A stretch of 64,000 nt of DNA from Bdellovibrionales bacterium (GCA_018266295.1 JAFEAQ010000006.1:186001-250000); one strand, 5' to 3'; counted from the stretch's first letter, positions 1 through 8,924 are shown. Notes: generated by a model from the letters alone, not told the origin. Translations and numbers: made by a program.

Positions 1-443
1 TGTTCCACTTGCTCGTAGCGCCACTTGCCGGGATTGTTTTGAATCTCTTTAAAACCGCCAGGACGCGAAGCAATCTCGAGGAACTCATCGACGTTTTCTT
101 GCAGATCCTTCGGAAGCTTTTTGATTTCTTTCTCGGCCTTGTGCTGAACATTATAAGTATTCGACACGGCAACTGCTGGCTTATCCGTCGCAGAGGCCGA
201 AAAGGGTTTCGAGGCCGCAGGAGTTTCAGCTTTTGCCGTGGCACCCGGCTTGTACTTTTCAATCAGCGCCTGCATTTGCTTTTCGTCGCCGCCCCCCTTC
301 GCAGACAGCTTTGCATAGTCTTCCCAGAACGCACCGTTGTTAGCAAGCTCCGGGTCTTTGAGAGCCATACTCATCATACAATCCGTAGCCAATACGGACT
401 GCGAGAAAATCAAAACTAAAAAGAAGAAGATTCTAGTAAGCAC
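1..443 (-). CDS. Exported protein with possible RelE/ParE-like C-terminus (partial)
   Basis: The gene runs off the left edge, so only about 147 N-terminal residues are visible. It starts at GTG 443 and overlaps the end of the upstream gene by 11 bases, so the two are translationally coupled. The N-terminus is a clear signal peptide (MLTRIFFFLVLIFSQSVLA) followed by Thr-Asp-Cys. An Ala/Pro/Lys-rich linker leads to a segment from about residue 100 with the spacing KAEKEIKKLPKDLQENV and then PGKWRYEQV. That segment resembles the start of RelE/ParE-fold ribonuclease toxins, as found at the C-terminus of secreted polymorphic toxins. The family call is inference from this short stretch; export and coupling are read directly from the sequence. 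Confidence 0.6.
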   Translation of the reverse strand, partial: MLTRIFFFLVLIFSQSVLATDCMMSMALKDPELANNGAFWEDYAKLSAKGGGDEKQMQALIEKYKPGATAKAETPAASKPFSASATDKPAVAVSNTYNVQHKAEKEIKKLPKDLQENVDEFLEIASRPGGFKEIQNNPGKWRYEQVE

Positions 444-1404
444 AGCTTAAGATCTCCTTCGTCGCTAAATTTAAATCCGGAGTTTTAAAACCCTGCTTCT
501 TAAGATCGCCGAGTTTCGCCAAGAGCGAACCCGCTTTACGCAGCTTTGCAATGGCCATCGGAATAATTTTCGTGAGGGTTCCGGCAAGAATCGCCGCTTG
601 AATAGCACCACCAAGCACTTCACCCGTCATCGTACAGGCAATTTGCAGTTTTTGTTCTGCAGGCATATTTCCAAGAGTGTCAATCATGCTGATCACTTCA
701 GACTTCATATTGAGTGCAAACTCTTTCAACTCACTGAAGGAGTTCTTCATGTCAGTCCAAAGTGCTCCAGGATCCGACACTAGCTTTTTAAAGAAGTTCA
801 TCGTGCCTTCAGCGGATTGCTTCACGCCTTGTAAGGCATCCATTCCACACTTGCCGATCATGCGTAAGATCGCACCGTCTTCAAGACCGGCAGAGCTTTC
901 CGCCAAGGTTTGCTGAGCCGTCGTCTTTGGATTACAATCCGCATCCGCAGCATAGGCAGAGTTCATAAGCAGCGACCATTTCGAAGCCGATAAACGCGGT
1001 TTAAAGGGCGCTAAAATGTGATTCAGTTCCGCCGAGCTAAAACCCAGCGCCATCAAAACGTAACTTGAACCCTCGATTTGAAAATGAAAAATGGATGCTC
1101 CCAGCTTTTCATCGCGCAGGATGACTCCCATTTTTTCGGCGGGCGCGACAAGGCCCTCTTTGACGAGGATCGCCTTGTCCCAGTCTTGGTTCACGTAGAC
1201 AAAGTCAAAAGGCATCCCCACTTGAACGAAACTGGCACTGCGCACAGACCAAAGTCCTTCGCTCTCAAAGGTGCGACTGAGCTGCTGGGCCTTTAAGAGC
1301 GACGGATGCAATAGACTTTTGGCTTCAATTTGATATTGAAAGCCCCAAGACCTCGGTCCGACAAAGATGAAGAAAAGCAAAAGCAGAATTCGCATGGCCT
1401 GCAT
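433..1404 (-). CDS. Exported protein of unknown function, coupled to the RelE-like gene
   Basis: A 323-residue protein with an N-terminal signal peptide (hydrophobic stretch at residues 5-15, ending near SWGFQ). The first half (about residues 20-150) looks globular and beta-rich. After an Ala-Tyr-Ala-Ala-Asp stretch near residue 150 the C-terminal half is helical, with single cysteines near residues 157, 184, 257 and 321. There is a hydrophobic Gly/Ala-rich segment near 263-285. I do not recognise the family. The stop codon lies inside the start of the next gene, so the pair is probably one operon. If the neighbour is a secreted toxin, this protein could be a delivery or immunity partner, but nothing in its sequence proves that. 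Confidence 0.7.
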   Translation of the reverse strand: MQAMRILLLLFFIFVGPRSWGFQYQIEAKSLLHPSLLKAQQLSRTFESEGLWSVRSASFVQVGMPFDFVYVNQDWDKAILVKEGLVAPAEKMGVILRDEKLGASIFHFQIEGSSYVLMALGFSSAELNHILAPFKPRLSASKWSLLMNSAYAADADCNPKTTAQQTLAESSAGLEDGAILRMIGKCGMDALQGVKQSAEGTMNFFKKLVSDPGALWTDMKNSFSELKEFALNMKSEVISMIDTLGNMPAEQKLQIACTMTGEVLGGAIQAAILAGTLTKIIPMAIAKLRKAGSLLAKLGDLKKQGFKTPDLNLATKEILSCAY

Positions 1405-1585
1405 ATCGGCAAGAAATCATCTGTTTTCAACGGAGCCAAGGACCAAAACCTTTGAGTAAATCATCTAATTGCAGCCAAAAAATGCGATAGCACCGCGTAA
1501 TTTCCGCGATCAGGTGCGTTCTTGATTGCAACTCCGAAAAAGCTCGCATGTACTTTGCCCTCAACAACTAATAAGGGGGATTTTA

Positions 1586-2065
1586 ATGAAAACAATCTTT
1601 ATGTCTTTGGTTTCTGTGTTGTTCGCGGCAACAGCTTTCGCTATGCCAACAATGGGTGACAACGCGGTTTACAACGTGACTATTTCTCAAGGTGGCCAAT
1701 CTATGCAAGGCACTTTGGAATCGACAATCACTGCTGCTAACAACGGTTCATACACTGTTGAAAGCAAAATCAACTTGGGTGGCCAATCTCAAGTTCAAAA
1801 TCAACAAAGATCAGAGCAAGAAATGGTTTCTGATGCTTTGGTTGGTCAAATCCTTGGCAACTGCGCTCAGTACGGTGGCAAATTGGAAACTGTAACTGTA
1901 CCAGCTGGTACTTTCAACACATGTGCATTGCCTGCTGATCCACAAGACGGCACTGGCTTCACTTGGGTTGGCCAAGTCGCTTTCGGCGTTGTTAAAGTTG
2001 ATACAACAGATACACAAGGCCAAAAAACTTACGCTGAATTGCAATCTTTCAAATTCGGTAAGTAA
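1586..2065 (+). CDS. Small exported protein, Gln/Gly-rich, unknown function
   Basis: A 159-residue protein. I choose ATG 1586 because a good ribosome binding site (AAGGGGG) lies just before it and a signal peptide follows directly (MKTIFMSLVSVLFAATAFA). The mature part is rich in Gln, Gly, Thr and Ser and has no long hydrophobic stretch. Cysteines sit near residues 93 and 113, suggesting one disulfide. The alternating polar/hydrophobic pattern (YNVTISQGG, YTVESKINLGG) suggests beta strands, so a small periplasmic or surface beta protein is likely. I do not recognise a family. It ends just before a strong terminator and is probably monocistronic. Confidence 0.75.
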   Translation: MKTIFMSLVSVLFAATAFAMPTMGDNAVYNVTISQGGQSMQGTLESTITAANNGSYTVESKINLGGQSQVQNQQRSEQEMVSDALVGQILGNCAQYGGKLETVTVPAGTFNTCALPADPQDGTGFTWVGQVAFGVVKVDTTDTQGQKTYAELQSFKFGK

Positions 2066-2074
2066 TTGACTGAC

Positions 2075-2106
2075 AAAGGCGTCGCAGGAAACTTCGGCGC
2101 CTTTTT
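2075..2106 (+). terminator. Rho-independent terminator
   Basis: The arms AAAGGCG (2075-2081) and CGCCTTT (2098-2104) enclose a 16-base loop and are followed by more T. It ends the small exported gene before it. It also stands immediately before the ribosome binding site of the next gene, so that gene either needs readthrough or starts inside the hairpin region. Confidence 0.75.
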
Positions 2107-2121
2107 CATTTCGGAGGGGAC

Positions 2122-3336
2122 ATGAAACGCAGTCTTGCGCTTCTCTTCGTGACCGTTCTGGGTCTTTCCCCGTTTTTCGCCTCTGCGACTCCTACATATC
2201 AACAAAACCTGAATGGCCTTGAGTCCTCCCTGACGATTTACGTCTATCCGCCTTATATGCCCATCAACTGGCAATCTCCGGCGAAAGCAATTATGAGCTT
2301 TTTCGGAATTGAAATTCATCGCACCCTTGCGTCTGATGATGCCATTGCCTTTGAAAACAGTCTCGGCGAATCCGGAAAAATGTCTTCGCGCTACCGTTCC
2401 ACGATGGGTCACGCGATCAATCACATTCATTGCACGCTCCCCGACGGAAAAATCTATGATCGCTGGAGTAGCTTCTCGGGACAAAATCATCCCGAAGTCG
2501 ATGTGAACAATATTCTTCGCGAAAAAATCGGTCTCGGCGTTTTATCCTACCGCTATCCCGATGGCCGCATTATCGAAGGCGAAGAGAATTTAAAACGGAT
2601 CACTTTTTATAATGGTACAAAGCAAATCAACGAAGCCGGCATCAAAGAACTCATTCGCCCGCGCTATCTGCAAATCGAAGTGACTCCCCGATCTTGTGAA
2701 AAACTGCAAGCGATGGTGACGTTCTATGAAAGCTTCGGTCTCCGTAGCGATCTTCCGCTGAAAGAAATTCTTCAGCGCCCTGAAAACAAAATTCTTTACT
2801 TTGATTCCATTACTGATCCTTACCTGAGCTTTCTGGCTCGCCAAAAGGATCCGAACTCCACGGTCGGCGGAGGCTGCACTCCCTATGCTGTCGGCCTCGT
2901 CAAACAAAGCGGCCGTTATGATGAGCGTTTAGAAAAACTTTGGCGCCATCCGCTCACGGTTTCAGAACGTCTCATTGGCGGCATCCCCGATGAGCACGGC
3001 AAAATCCGCCGGGTTTCATTATCCGCAATTCTCGGCACATCCCTCGGAGAAAATTGGATCTACGAAGGTTATCGCAATCGCGAGATGAGCCTTTATGACC
3101 CAAGCAAGATCTGGAACTTCATCGGCCAAAGCCGACTTTGCCTCGCTGACAGAAATTGCGAACCACAGACCAAAAACTTCGTGGACTCCCACCCCTTTTC
3201 CGTGGGCGCGCTTCAAGTATTTAAAGACCGGATGAAAAATCCCCGTTATCGCACGGTTTATGAGGACGCCGGCAACTTTGAGCCTGAATTCCTTGATGTC
3301 AGCCAACCGGTCGAAGGTGTCGTTTGGAAACTATAG
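2122..3336 (+). CDS. Exported protein, possible permuted papain-like hydrolase
   Basis: A 404-residue protein with a signal peptide (about residues 1-22, ending FFASA) and a strong ribosome binding site (GGAGGGG) before ATG 2122. An early His-rich stretch, GHAINHIHC (about residues 95-103), is followed about 150 residues later by GGGCTPYAVG (about 250-259). A His early and a Cys at the start of a helix later is the order found in permuted NlpC/P60 and DUF4105-type cysteine hydrolases. The match is only to this pattern and I cannot confirm the family. Further cysteines near residues 345-350 could form a disulfide. The remainder gives no recognisable domain. Confidence 0.6.
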   Translation: MKRSLALLFVTVLGLSPFFASATPTYQQNLNGLESSLTIYVYPPYMPINWQSPAKAIMSFFGIEIHRTLASDDAIAFENSLGESGKMSSRYRSTMGHAINHIHCTLPDGKIYDRWSSFSGQNHPEVDVNNILREKIGLGVLSYRYPDGRIIEGEENLKRITFYNGTKQINEAGIKELIRPRYLQIEVTPRSCEKLQAMVTFYESFGLRSDLPLKEILQRPENKILYFDSITDPYLSFLARQKDPNSTVGGGCTPYAVGLVKQSGRYDERLEKLWRHPLTVSERLIGGIPDEHGKIRRVSLSAILGTSLGENWIYEGYRNREMSLYDPSKIWNFIGQSRLCLADRNCEPQTKNFVDSHPFSVGALQVFKDRMKNPRYRTVYEDAGNFEPEFLDVSQPVEGVVWKL

Positions 3337-3523
3337 GCCGAACAACTCCGTGATTTTTTGTTAGTGCGAAAACTTCCAAAGGTCGTTGATGTTTACTCAA
3401 AAAATAAAGACAGAATTGCGAGTTTGTTTCTACGATAGAAAAGAGACCAGGATCAGGACTCGACCTGGACTGGACCAAACCACTCCACATTCAACTGTCA
3501 CGGTCGGAAACCGATAAGGAGCT

Positions 3524-4600
3524 ATGGCGAAGATGGTTTTATTTCTTTCAATGCTTGGCTTGATAGCTCACGCTGCGGATTCGGTCGTAGACCCCTCGGC
3601 GATTTTTACAGTTTCTGATCCGGCAAAAGCCGAACAAGAAGCTAAGCCTGCTGAAGAATCAAAACCGGTTCCGCATCTGTATATCCCAAAATACAAAAGA
3701 TCCACAAAATCTAAAAGCACTTCGGATTTGCCGGCAGCCAATGGACCGACGATGGTTATTCCAGACACGTCAGGTTCGAGTATTTCACCGGAAGATGTCG
3801 TAGAAAAAATCAATGCCGGCAACCAGGCTGTAAAAAAAATGAAAGAGCAAAACGACCGCTGCGCTGTTTGTGAGCTCAATGATCAAACTCAAACCAGTGG
3901 CGGCAGCGAAACGCGTGCGGATGAGCTCGTAAAAATGAAAAAACAATTCGATGCCTTGGATCCGAAAGCCTTGGGTACTTTGGTTGAACCAAAGACGGAT
4001 GTCAATAATACCGGCACACGGACGGCGGTCTGTGGTGAACGGCCCGGCAACTATATGGCTTGTATCTACCATGGCGATGTCGTTCCTGGCCAGTTCCGTC
4101 TAAATAACAAAACGCACTCTCCTCTACCGCGGGAGTGGCAGTTTGATTTTGCAGCTCAGGCCCGGCAGGACTTGGGTATTTCCATTTCTGACTACAACGA
4201 CAATCACTACAGCCAATCAAAGTTCACATATATGATGGTCTTTCCTCGCCGTTACATCCCGGCGATTCGGACAGAGGGCGACAAACAGATCGTGACGCTG
4301 CCGACGGGTGAAACGGTGACTTACGATACGAAAACAAAGAAAGTTCTCGGCGGTGTTCTGACCGACGCAAAAACTTATACCGGCAGCAATGTCATGATTA
4401 AAGTCGATGCGACCGGCAAAGAGCCTCGTCTCGGCAGGGGCCTAGCGACAATTAGTAAAAATGGCAAGAGCTGCAAAGTTCCGCTCAAAAGCCTTTGGCC
4501 GGATCAATCCGACAGCTCTCTGTTGCATTTTAAATTTCCGACCGATCAAGAGTTCGATAACTTCTTAAAATCTCAGAAGTGCGGCTTTAGCGTTTACTAA
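3524..4600 (+). CDS. Exported protein of unknown function with CxxC
   Basis: A 358-residue protein with a short signal peptide (MAKMVLFLSMLGLIAHA) and an AAGGAG ribosome binding site five bases before ATG 3524. Residues 20-100 form a Lys/Pro/Ser-rich low-complexity linker. A CAVC pair lies near residue 113, and a globular C-terminal part from about residue 165 holds four further cysteines. The stretch around residues 210-320 looks like beta strands. The gene stands alone between a 187-base spacer and a terminator. I do not recognise the family; the layout suggests a disulfide-stabilised periplasmic or surface protein. Confidence 0.65.
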   Translation: MAKMVLFLSMLGLIAHAADSVVDPSAIFTVSDPAKAEQEAKPAEESKPVPHLYIPKYKRSTKSKSTSDLPAANGPTMVIPDTSGSSISPEDVVEKINAGNQAVKKMKEQNDRCAVCELNDQTQTSGGSETRADELVKMKKQFDALDPKALGTLVEPKTDVNNTGTRTAVCGERPGNYMACIYHGDVVPGQFRLNNKTHSPLPREWQFDFAAQARQDLGISISDYNDNHYSQSKFTYMMVFPRRYIPAIRTEGDKQIVTLPTGETVTYDTKTKKVLGGVLTDAKTYTGSNVMIKVDATGKEPRLGRGLATISKNGKSCKVPLKSLWPDQSDSSLLHFKFPTDQEFDNFLKSQKCGFSVY

Positions 4601-4624
4601 GCCTGCGCCGAAACGCAGGCCTTC
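4601..4624 (+). terminator. Rho-independent terminator
   Basis: A perfect 7-bp stem (GCCTGCG / CGCAGGC) with a six-base loop begins right after the stop codon of the exported gene. It separates this gene from the convergent basic DUF6496 gene and could serve both strands, although the T-run is short. Confidence 0.7.
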
Positions 4625-4630
4625 TTATAT

Positions 4631-5056
4631 CTAGGCATGCGCATGGCGCGTGCGCGCTGCTTTCAACGAGGCCGCACGTCTTTTCTTGGGCCCGCGGCGT
4701 ACGGCGCTTTCGTGTGCTTGTTTACCCATAGCCGCCGGCGACACCGTCGAGGTCGGTTCGCGACGAAGCGCTTTTAAGCTTGCGCGAGCCCGACGGCGCG
4801 GAGATTCGCTGCTCTTCTTACGAGTCACACCCTTGGCACTTTTCTTTTTTGCGTTGGGATTTTCGGGAATGGCGACTCCCGCTTTTCTGGCTTTAGAAAG
4901 CCCGATGGCAATCGCCTGCTTTGGCGAACGCACACCGTGCTTGCCTTTACGAACATGCTCTACCTCTTCACGGACGAACTCTCCGGCTTGAGTCGAGGGG
5001 GCTTTCCCGGAGCGGCGGTCTTTTTGAGCTCTTTCGAGGGTTCTTTTTTCTGGCAT
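4631..5056 (-). CDS. Small basic DUF6496 protein
   Basis: A 141-residue protein very rich in Lys, Arg and Ala. ATG 5056 is preferred over upstream starts because AAGGAG lies seven bases before it and the familiar DUF6496 beginning follows. The N-terminal conserved core (about residues 1-65) contains STQAGEFVREEVEHV, GKHG and SPKQAIAIGLSKARKAG, which is the signature of this small family. Its function is unknown. The Arg/Lys/Ala-rich tail (about 70-141) with SPRRRAR and KKRR runs looks histone-like and suggests nucleic-acid binding in the cytoplasm. That role is inference; the family assignment is fairly secure. Confidence 0.8.
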   Translation of the reverse strand: MPEKRTLERAQKDRRSGKAPSTQAGEFVREEVEHVRKGKHGVRSPKQAIAIGLSKARKAGVAIPENPNAKKKSAKGVTRKKSSESPRRRARASLKALRREPTSTVSPAAMGKQAHESAVRRGPKKRRAASLKAARTRHAHA

Positions 5057-5262
5057 AAGATTCTCCTTAGGTTTGATCATCGATCTTAGGCTAATGAAGA
5101 AATCCTCGGTACGAAAGGCGCTTTGCAAACTTACAAAGCGATATGCTGAAAACTTCTCATTCCTCGTGTTGGCGGAATGAATTGTCGACTTAATCAATGT
5201 CCGAATGAAGCGATTGCCTGATTAAACTGAAGTAAGAAAATTGCTGCTAAGGACCAGCTCTC

Positions 5263-6870
5263 CTACTTCACGCAACTGGCCTGGAACATCCCCTTTTGCG
5301 TGTTGCGTTTGAACGCATTTGCAGTAAAGCCGTTGATGAAATTGCTCGACGTCGCCGTCAAATTATCGTTCACGTTATTCACGAAGTACGCGTGCTGATT
5401 CCACACAGAGCGCGTTGGCATCCAAGAGTCTTTCACCGTCGGACCAAATACGCGGATCCCCGTGATCAACGCCGCTTGGTCTTTCTCAGCTTGAGTTGTA
5501 TAGAGCGTGCTTGCCCACATATTGTTAGAAACTACCAAGAGTTCCGAGCTGCCATCACCGTCAACGTCAGCAACGACTGGGTATTCGCGCAGAGTGCCGC
5601 TTGGGTTGATTTCAGACCAGATTACTTTCAAGTTGTTACTGCCATCCATTTCATAGATGCGCACGTATTGTTCGTCGGCGTAGATAATCTCAGGTTTGCC
5701 GTCACCGTTAAAGTCAAACGATGTCAGACCTGTTACAAGTGAAGAGCAGTCTTGAGTCACACTGCCTGCGATCTTTTCACCTTTAGCGTTGAAAATGGTC
5801 AACGACTTGCCTGTGGCTACTGCAATTTCAAGCGTCTTTGGATCGCCATCGAAATCACCGATCGTTGCTTGACCACCGCCGACAACACCTTTGCCGGCAG
5901 CATCGTAACGACAAATGAGGTCTGAGTGCTCAGACAATTCCTTCATCGCGATCACTTCGCCCGTCAGGCCGTTATAGATCGAGAAAAATCCGCTGCCAGT
6001 AACCACCACTTCAACGCCTGGAACATCTGGCAAAAGATCTGCCGTGGCAGGCATACCGGCTTTTTGGTATTTCCAAAGATAATTGCCGTTTTTATCCATC
6101 ACGCCGGTTGTACCGATGATTTGCAAATCACTGTTGCTTTGAGTTTTCAAACTCGCTGCATAGGTGTAGCAACCGTTCGTTTGTTCTGCTAAGCGAGTTT
6201 TAATATAACCTTTTTTCGTCGCATCCTCAGAAAGAACCCAGCTGCCCGCAATGATTTCAGCTTTGCCGTCGCCATCTAAGTCAGCCGCTGCAAAACCGCC
6301 ACGGCAGTCATTCATGGATGTGATTGACATGCCAGTGAAATCAAGTGGCAACTCCCAACGGAGAGAACCATCGGAATTCAGTGCAATCACTTTCTGGCCA
6401 AGATAGTGAATATAGATAATCTCTGCTTTGCCATCGCCATCGATGTCGACAAAAAGCGGAGTTGTCGAAGCATACGGCATCAAGTTGTCGGCACTAATTG
6501 AAAACTTCGAAGAGCCGTCTTTACCATTCAGAATACGCAAAACACCTTTTGAGCTATAGGCCGTATTTTCATAAGAGACAAAACCGATTTCAGGAATCTT
6601 ATCGCCATCAAGGTCACCCACCACAGGAGAAGCCATGACTTGCTTATAAGTCGGCATCACATCCAAGGCGTAATCCCATGAATAGCGAAGTTTTGGTTTT
6701 AATTCATCGGCACTCGTCATGCGACACACAGGAACAGAAGCACCTGTGACATCCGTACTAGAGGCCTTGAAATTCATCTCTGCCTGGAAGGCAGTATTTG
6801 AACAATTTTGATACGCTGTAATCGAGATTGCGGAAAAAATGAGGATAACAATAACGGACTGCTTTTTCAT
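5263..6870 (-). CDS. FG-GAP/VCBS-repeat beta-propeller lipoprotein
   Basis: A 535-residue exported protein. ATG 6870 is chosen over the GTG at 6885 because the GGGGG before it sits at the right distance and the Lys-Lys start of a signal sequence follows. The lipobox is unusual (TAYQNC, Cys near residue 22). The body carries at least six FG-GAP-type loops of the form D-x-D-G-D, for example GDLDGDKIPEI, DIDGDGKAEI, DLDGDGKAEI, DFNGDGKPEI and DVDGDGSSEL. Such loops bind calcium and build integrin-like propellers. The C-terminal 80 residues lack the repeats. A surface or periplasmic binding or adhesion role is likely; the ligand cannot be told. Confidence 0.85.
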   Translation of the reverse strand: MKKQSVIVILIFSAISITAYQNCSNTAFQAEMNFKASSTDVTGASVPVCRMTSADELKPKLRYSWDYALDVMPTYKQVMASPVVGDLDGDKIPEIGFVSYENTAYSSKGVLRILNGKDGSSKFSISADNLMPYASTTPLFVDIDGDGKAEIIYIHYLGQKVIALNSDGSLRWELPLDFTGMSITSMNDCRGGFAAADLDGDGKAEIIAGSWVLSEDATKKGYIKTRLAEQTNGCYTYAASLKTQSNSDLQIIGTTGVMDKNGNYLWKYQKAGMPATADLLPDVPGVEVVVTGSGFFSIYNGLTGEVIAMKELSEHSDLICRYDAAGKGVVGGGQATIGDFDGDPKTLEIAVATGKSLTIFNAKGEKIAGSVTQDCSSLVTGLTSFDFNGDGKPEIIYADEQYVRIYEMDGSNNLKVIWSEINPSGTLREYPVVADVDGDGSSELLVVSNNMWASTLYTTQAEKDQAALITGIRVFGPTVKDSWMPTRSVWNQHAYFVNNVNDNLTATSSNFINGFTANAFKRNTQKGMFQASCVK

Positions 6871-7322
6871 ACAACGGACCCCCACTTACTAGCATAAGCA
6901 ACAAGCGGGCCCGCTGAAAACGTCTTATATTTGTCGCCAGGGACTACAGTCTAGACGGTGTCGGGTGTTACTCAGATTTCCGGTATAGCTATGCAAACCC
7001 AAGCACTTACGCTCTTGGGTCGTCACGGAACCGACTAAGAATTATTCAAAACGAGTCGTTATTGTTTACGACTCCAGAAGAGTGCGTCCTAAAAAATGCG
7101 ACAACCATAACCAGCATCGAGAATAAATGGGAGCAAGAAGAGTGTTTTCAGATTGGATAGGCCTCTTACACCCTCATCCAATTTCTATCTAAAATAGGTC
7201 ATACACTGCTCGATCAAAAAAGCCCTGACTTCCAAGCCGGGGCTTTTTACTTTTTGCGACTTTGCTGCCGCATCGCTTCGGCGTAGCCAAGAAGCGCTGC
7301 GATCAGAAACAGGACCTGGCAC
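6871..7322. other. Intergenic region with hairpin, terminator and repeat copy
   Basis: No gene is supported here. It holds the promoter side of the FG-GAP gene, a short hairpin (GAGTCGT 7053-7059 with ACGACTC 7068-7074) and an inverted pair ATTGGAT (7152-7158) / ATCCAAT. At the far end lie a terminator and the 64-bp repeat, both listed separately. Confidence 0.6.
7216..7248 (-). terminator. Bidirectional-type terminator next to the repeat
   Basis: AAAAAAGCCC and GGGGCTTTTT enclose a short loop. With A-runs on one side and T-runs on the other it can work on either strand. It lies 3' of the fibre-like gene on the minus strand. The 64-bp repeat sits between that gene's stop codon and the terminator, the same arrangement as at the end of uvrA. 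Confidence 0.7.
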
Positions 7323-7325
7323 CTA
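7262..7325 (-). repeat. 64-bp REP-like repeat, copy A
   Basis: This segment matches 16159-16222 at 61 of 64 positions. It contains two small inverted repeats, GCTTC...GAAGC and a CAGG/CCTG pair near the end. Its last three bases are the TAG stop codon of the fibre-like gene on the minus strand. The two copies are both immediately followed by a terminator containing AGCCCTGACTTC. Confidence 0.85.
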
Positions 7326-8567
7326 AAGAGCCATCAGCGCGGCATTCGAGAGAATATAATAGTAGTACTGAATTTTGCGAATGTGGCGATTACGAATATT
7401 ACCATCCGGAGCTGAGCCAATATATCCATAGGCCGGCGATGGCAATGTGCCCGAAGAATCTGTCGTCACAGCTCCCCGATTGACCGAGCTTGTAAAATTA
7501 TTCGCTTGATAAGTCATGGCCTGGCGGTTGATGGTGTTCGCCGCATTCAGTGTTCCAGCGGGGCTAAAAACGGCCGAGTTCGCAGTCGTCACTTTCATTG
7601 CGCCTGTCGTTCCGCTATCGGCAATCTCAATCGCGTTTTGCGCAAAAGTCCCAGAGACGTTCGTATTGTAAAGGCCAAAGACCCGGTAGGTCGTGGCACT
7701 CTCGGAACCATCATTCGTGTATTCGGCAAACAAAGTTCCTTGGGTCGGATTAAACCAGCTCATTGTATTAAATGTCGCGGAGTCCGCCGCTCGAGTGACT
7801 GCACCCGTCGTTGTCGGAATAAAACTTGTCGGATAACTTCCTAGTTCCATCTGCATTCCCCAATAGTCGACAATCGTCGTATTGCCAAAACTGGAGGTGT
7901 ACATCGCAATGACTGGTCGCATGGGGTTTGTCGTATTTTTTGCTGCGGTAATTGAAAAACGCTGCCAACTTGATGTGATATTGAAAGTCGACTGCGCATA
8001 GTACCCATAGGAACCACCGACTTCTTGCATGACCACAGTCAGTGTTCCCGGCGAGGGCGACTTCGCATAAAAACTAAAAGTGTAATTCACGCTAATCGTC
8101 GTTGACGGAATTGGAATGGGGTAAAAGTAGTCGTCTCCGCTTGCCGTGACTCGATCTGCGGAAGAGGTCCCGTCGGGCGCAATCACTGTATCCAAACTCA
8201 CAGTAGGACCCGTGCCACCATCATCCCAGTATGTTCCAGAAAGATTTGTACTGCCCGCAATCAAATTGGTTGCCGCTGCCTCCATCAAAAGCCCTTTGGC
8301 TGCATGGGTCGTCATATCGTAGTCAAAGCGAGGTGCATTCGAGGCGGCCGTTTGCATCACACCAGAGCTATTAAAATATGTGGCTGTTGAAGAGCGCGCA
8401 AAAGTCAGCTGCGAAGGAAGACTGGTGAGAGTCGTAAAATCCCAATCCAAATTCGAATACGGACTCGCGGGCTGTTTCATAAAGGCAAAAGGAATCAATT
8501 GCGACATCGCTGAATTCGCAATGAGCACACCCAAAAATGTGACGATGAGAGGCCTTAAAATTCTCAT
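7323..8567 (-). CDS. Exported phage-tail-fibre-like protein
   Basis: A 414-residue protein beginning at ATG 8567, where a signal peptide follows (MRILRPLIVTFLGVLIANSAMS). The GTG/ATG upstream would add a polar leader. The body matches the pattern of phage head-spike or tail-fibre proteins. It has LTFARSSTATYFNSSGVMQ followed by a run ending PRFDYD, then GLLMEAAATNLI, and later WGMQMELGSYPTSFIPT followed by VTRAAD. The C-terminal 130 residues resemble a LamG-type jelly-roll, as in carbohydrate-binding domains. The mixture of a phage-like body with a Sec signal peptide suggests a surface-displayed, sugar-binding protein acquired from a phage-type source. The ribosome binding site is weak. Its stop codon comes from the 64-bp repeat. 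Confidence 0.75.
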   Translation of the reverse strand: MRILRPLIVTFLGVLIANSAMSQLIPFAFMKQPASPYSNLDWDFTTLTSLPSQLTFARSSTATYFNSSGVMQTAASNAPRFDYDMTTHAAKGLLMEAAATNLIAGSTNLSGTYWDDGGTGPTVSLDTVIAPDGTSSADRVTASGDDYFYPIPIPSTTISVNYTFSFYAKSPSPGTLTVVMQEVGGSYGYYAQSTFNITSSWQRFSITAAKNTTNPMRPVIAMYTSSFGNTTIVDYWGMQMELGSYPTSFIPTTTGAVTRAADSATFNTMSWFNPTQGTLFAEYTNDGSESATTYRVFGLYNTNVSGTFAQNAIEIADSGTTGAMKVTTANSAVFSPAGTLNAANTINRQAMTYQANNFTSSVNRGAVTTDSSGTLPSPAYGYIGSAPDGNIRNRHIRKIQYYYYILSNAALMAL

Positions 8568-8924
8568 ACTTACTTTTCGGCATTTAGTGGGTCCACCTGC
8601 ATCCAAAATGTTTATAAAATATTGAATTCACAAAACTCTGCTCGATGTTTTTCTAATTCGCACATCAAACGATCGAAGCCTCTGGCGCAGATGAGACTTA
8701 AAAAACAATATGCACTTTAAGAGTTGAGTCGCTCCCAGAAAATAAAAGTTTTCAATCCGCGCAGATCTAAGTGTTGACCGTTTTTCTGCTGCAAATTTGC
8801 AGCAGCATCTCATTCAGTTGTTCATCACTTTTTGAACTGATGAGTGAATCGAAAACATTTCTTTTCTAGACAAGCGTCAGCCTAAGAGGTAGTTCTGGCG
8901 CCAATTTTAAAGCAAGGTGAGAAA
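8568..8924. other. Divergent intergenic region with perfect palindrome
   Basis: This lies between two divergent exported genes. Apart from the 20-bp palindrome at 8786-8805 and an AAGGTGAG ribosome binding site at its right end, I see no gene or other strong signal. Confidence 0.5.
8786..8805. promoter_or_regulatory. Perfect 20-bp palindrome, candidate operator
   Basis: CTGCTGCAAATTTGCAGCAG is a perfect palindrome located 120 bp before the lipoprotein gene at 8925. A near copy, GTGCTGCACATTTGCAGCAC, occurs at 9727-9746 before the DUF1592-type gene. No T-run follows, so a terminator is unlikely, and the form suits the binding site of a dimeric repressor or activator. No regulator gene lies directly beside it. 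Confidence 0.5.
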
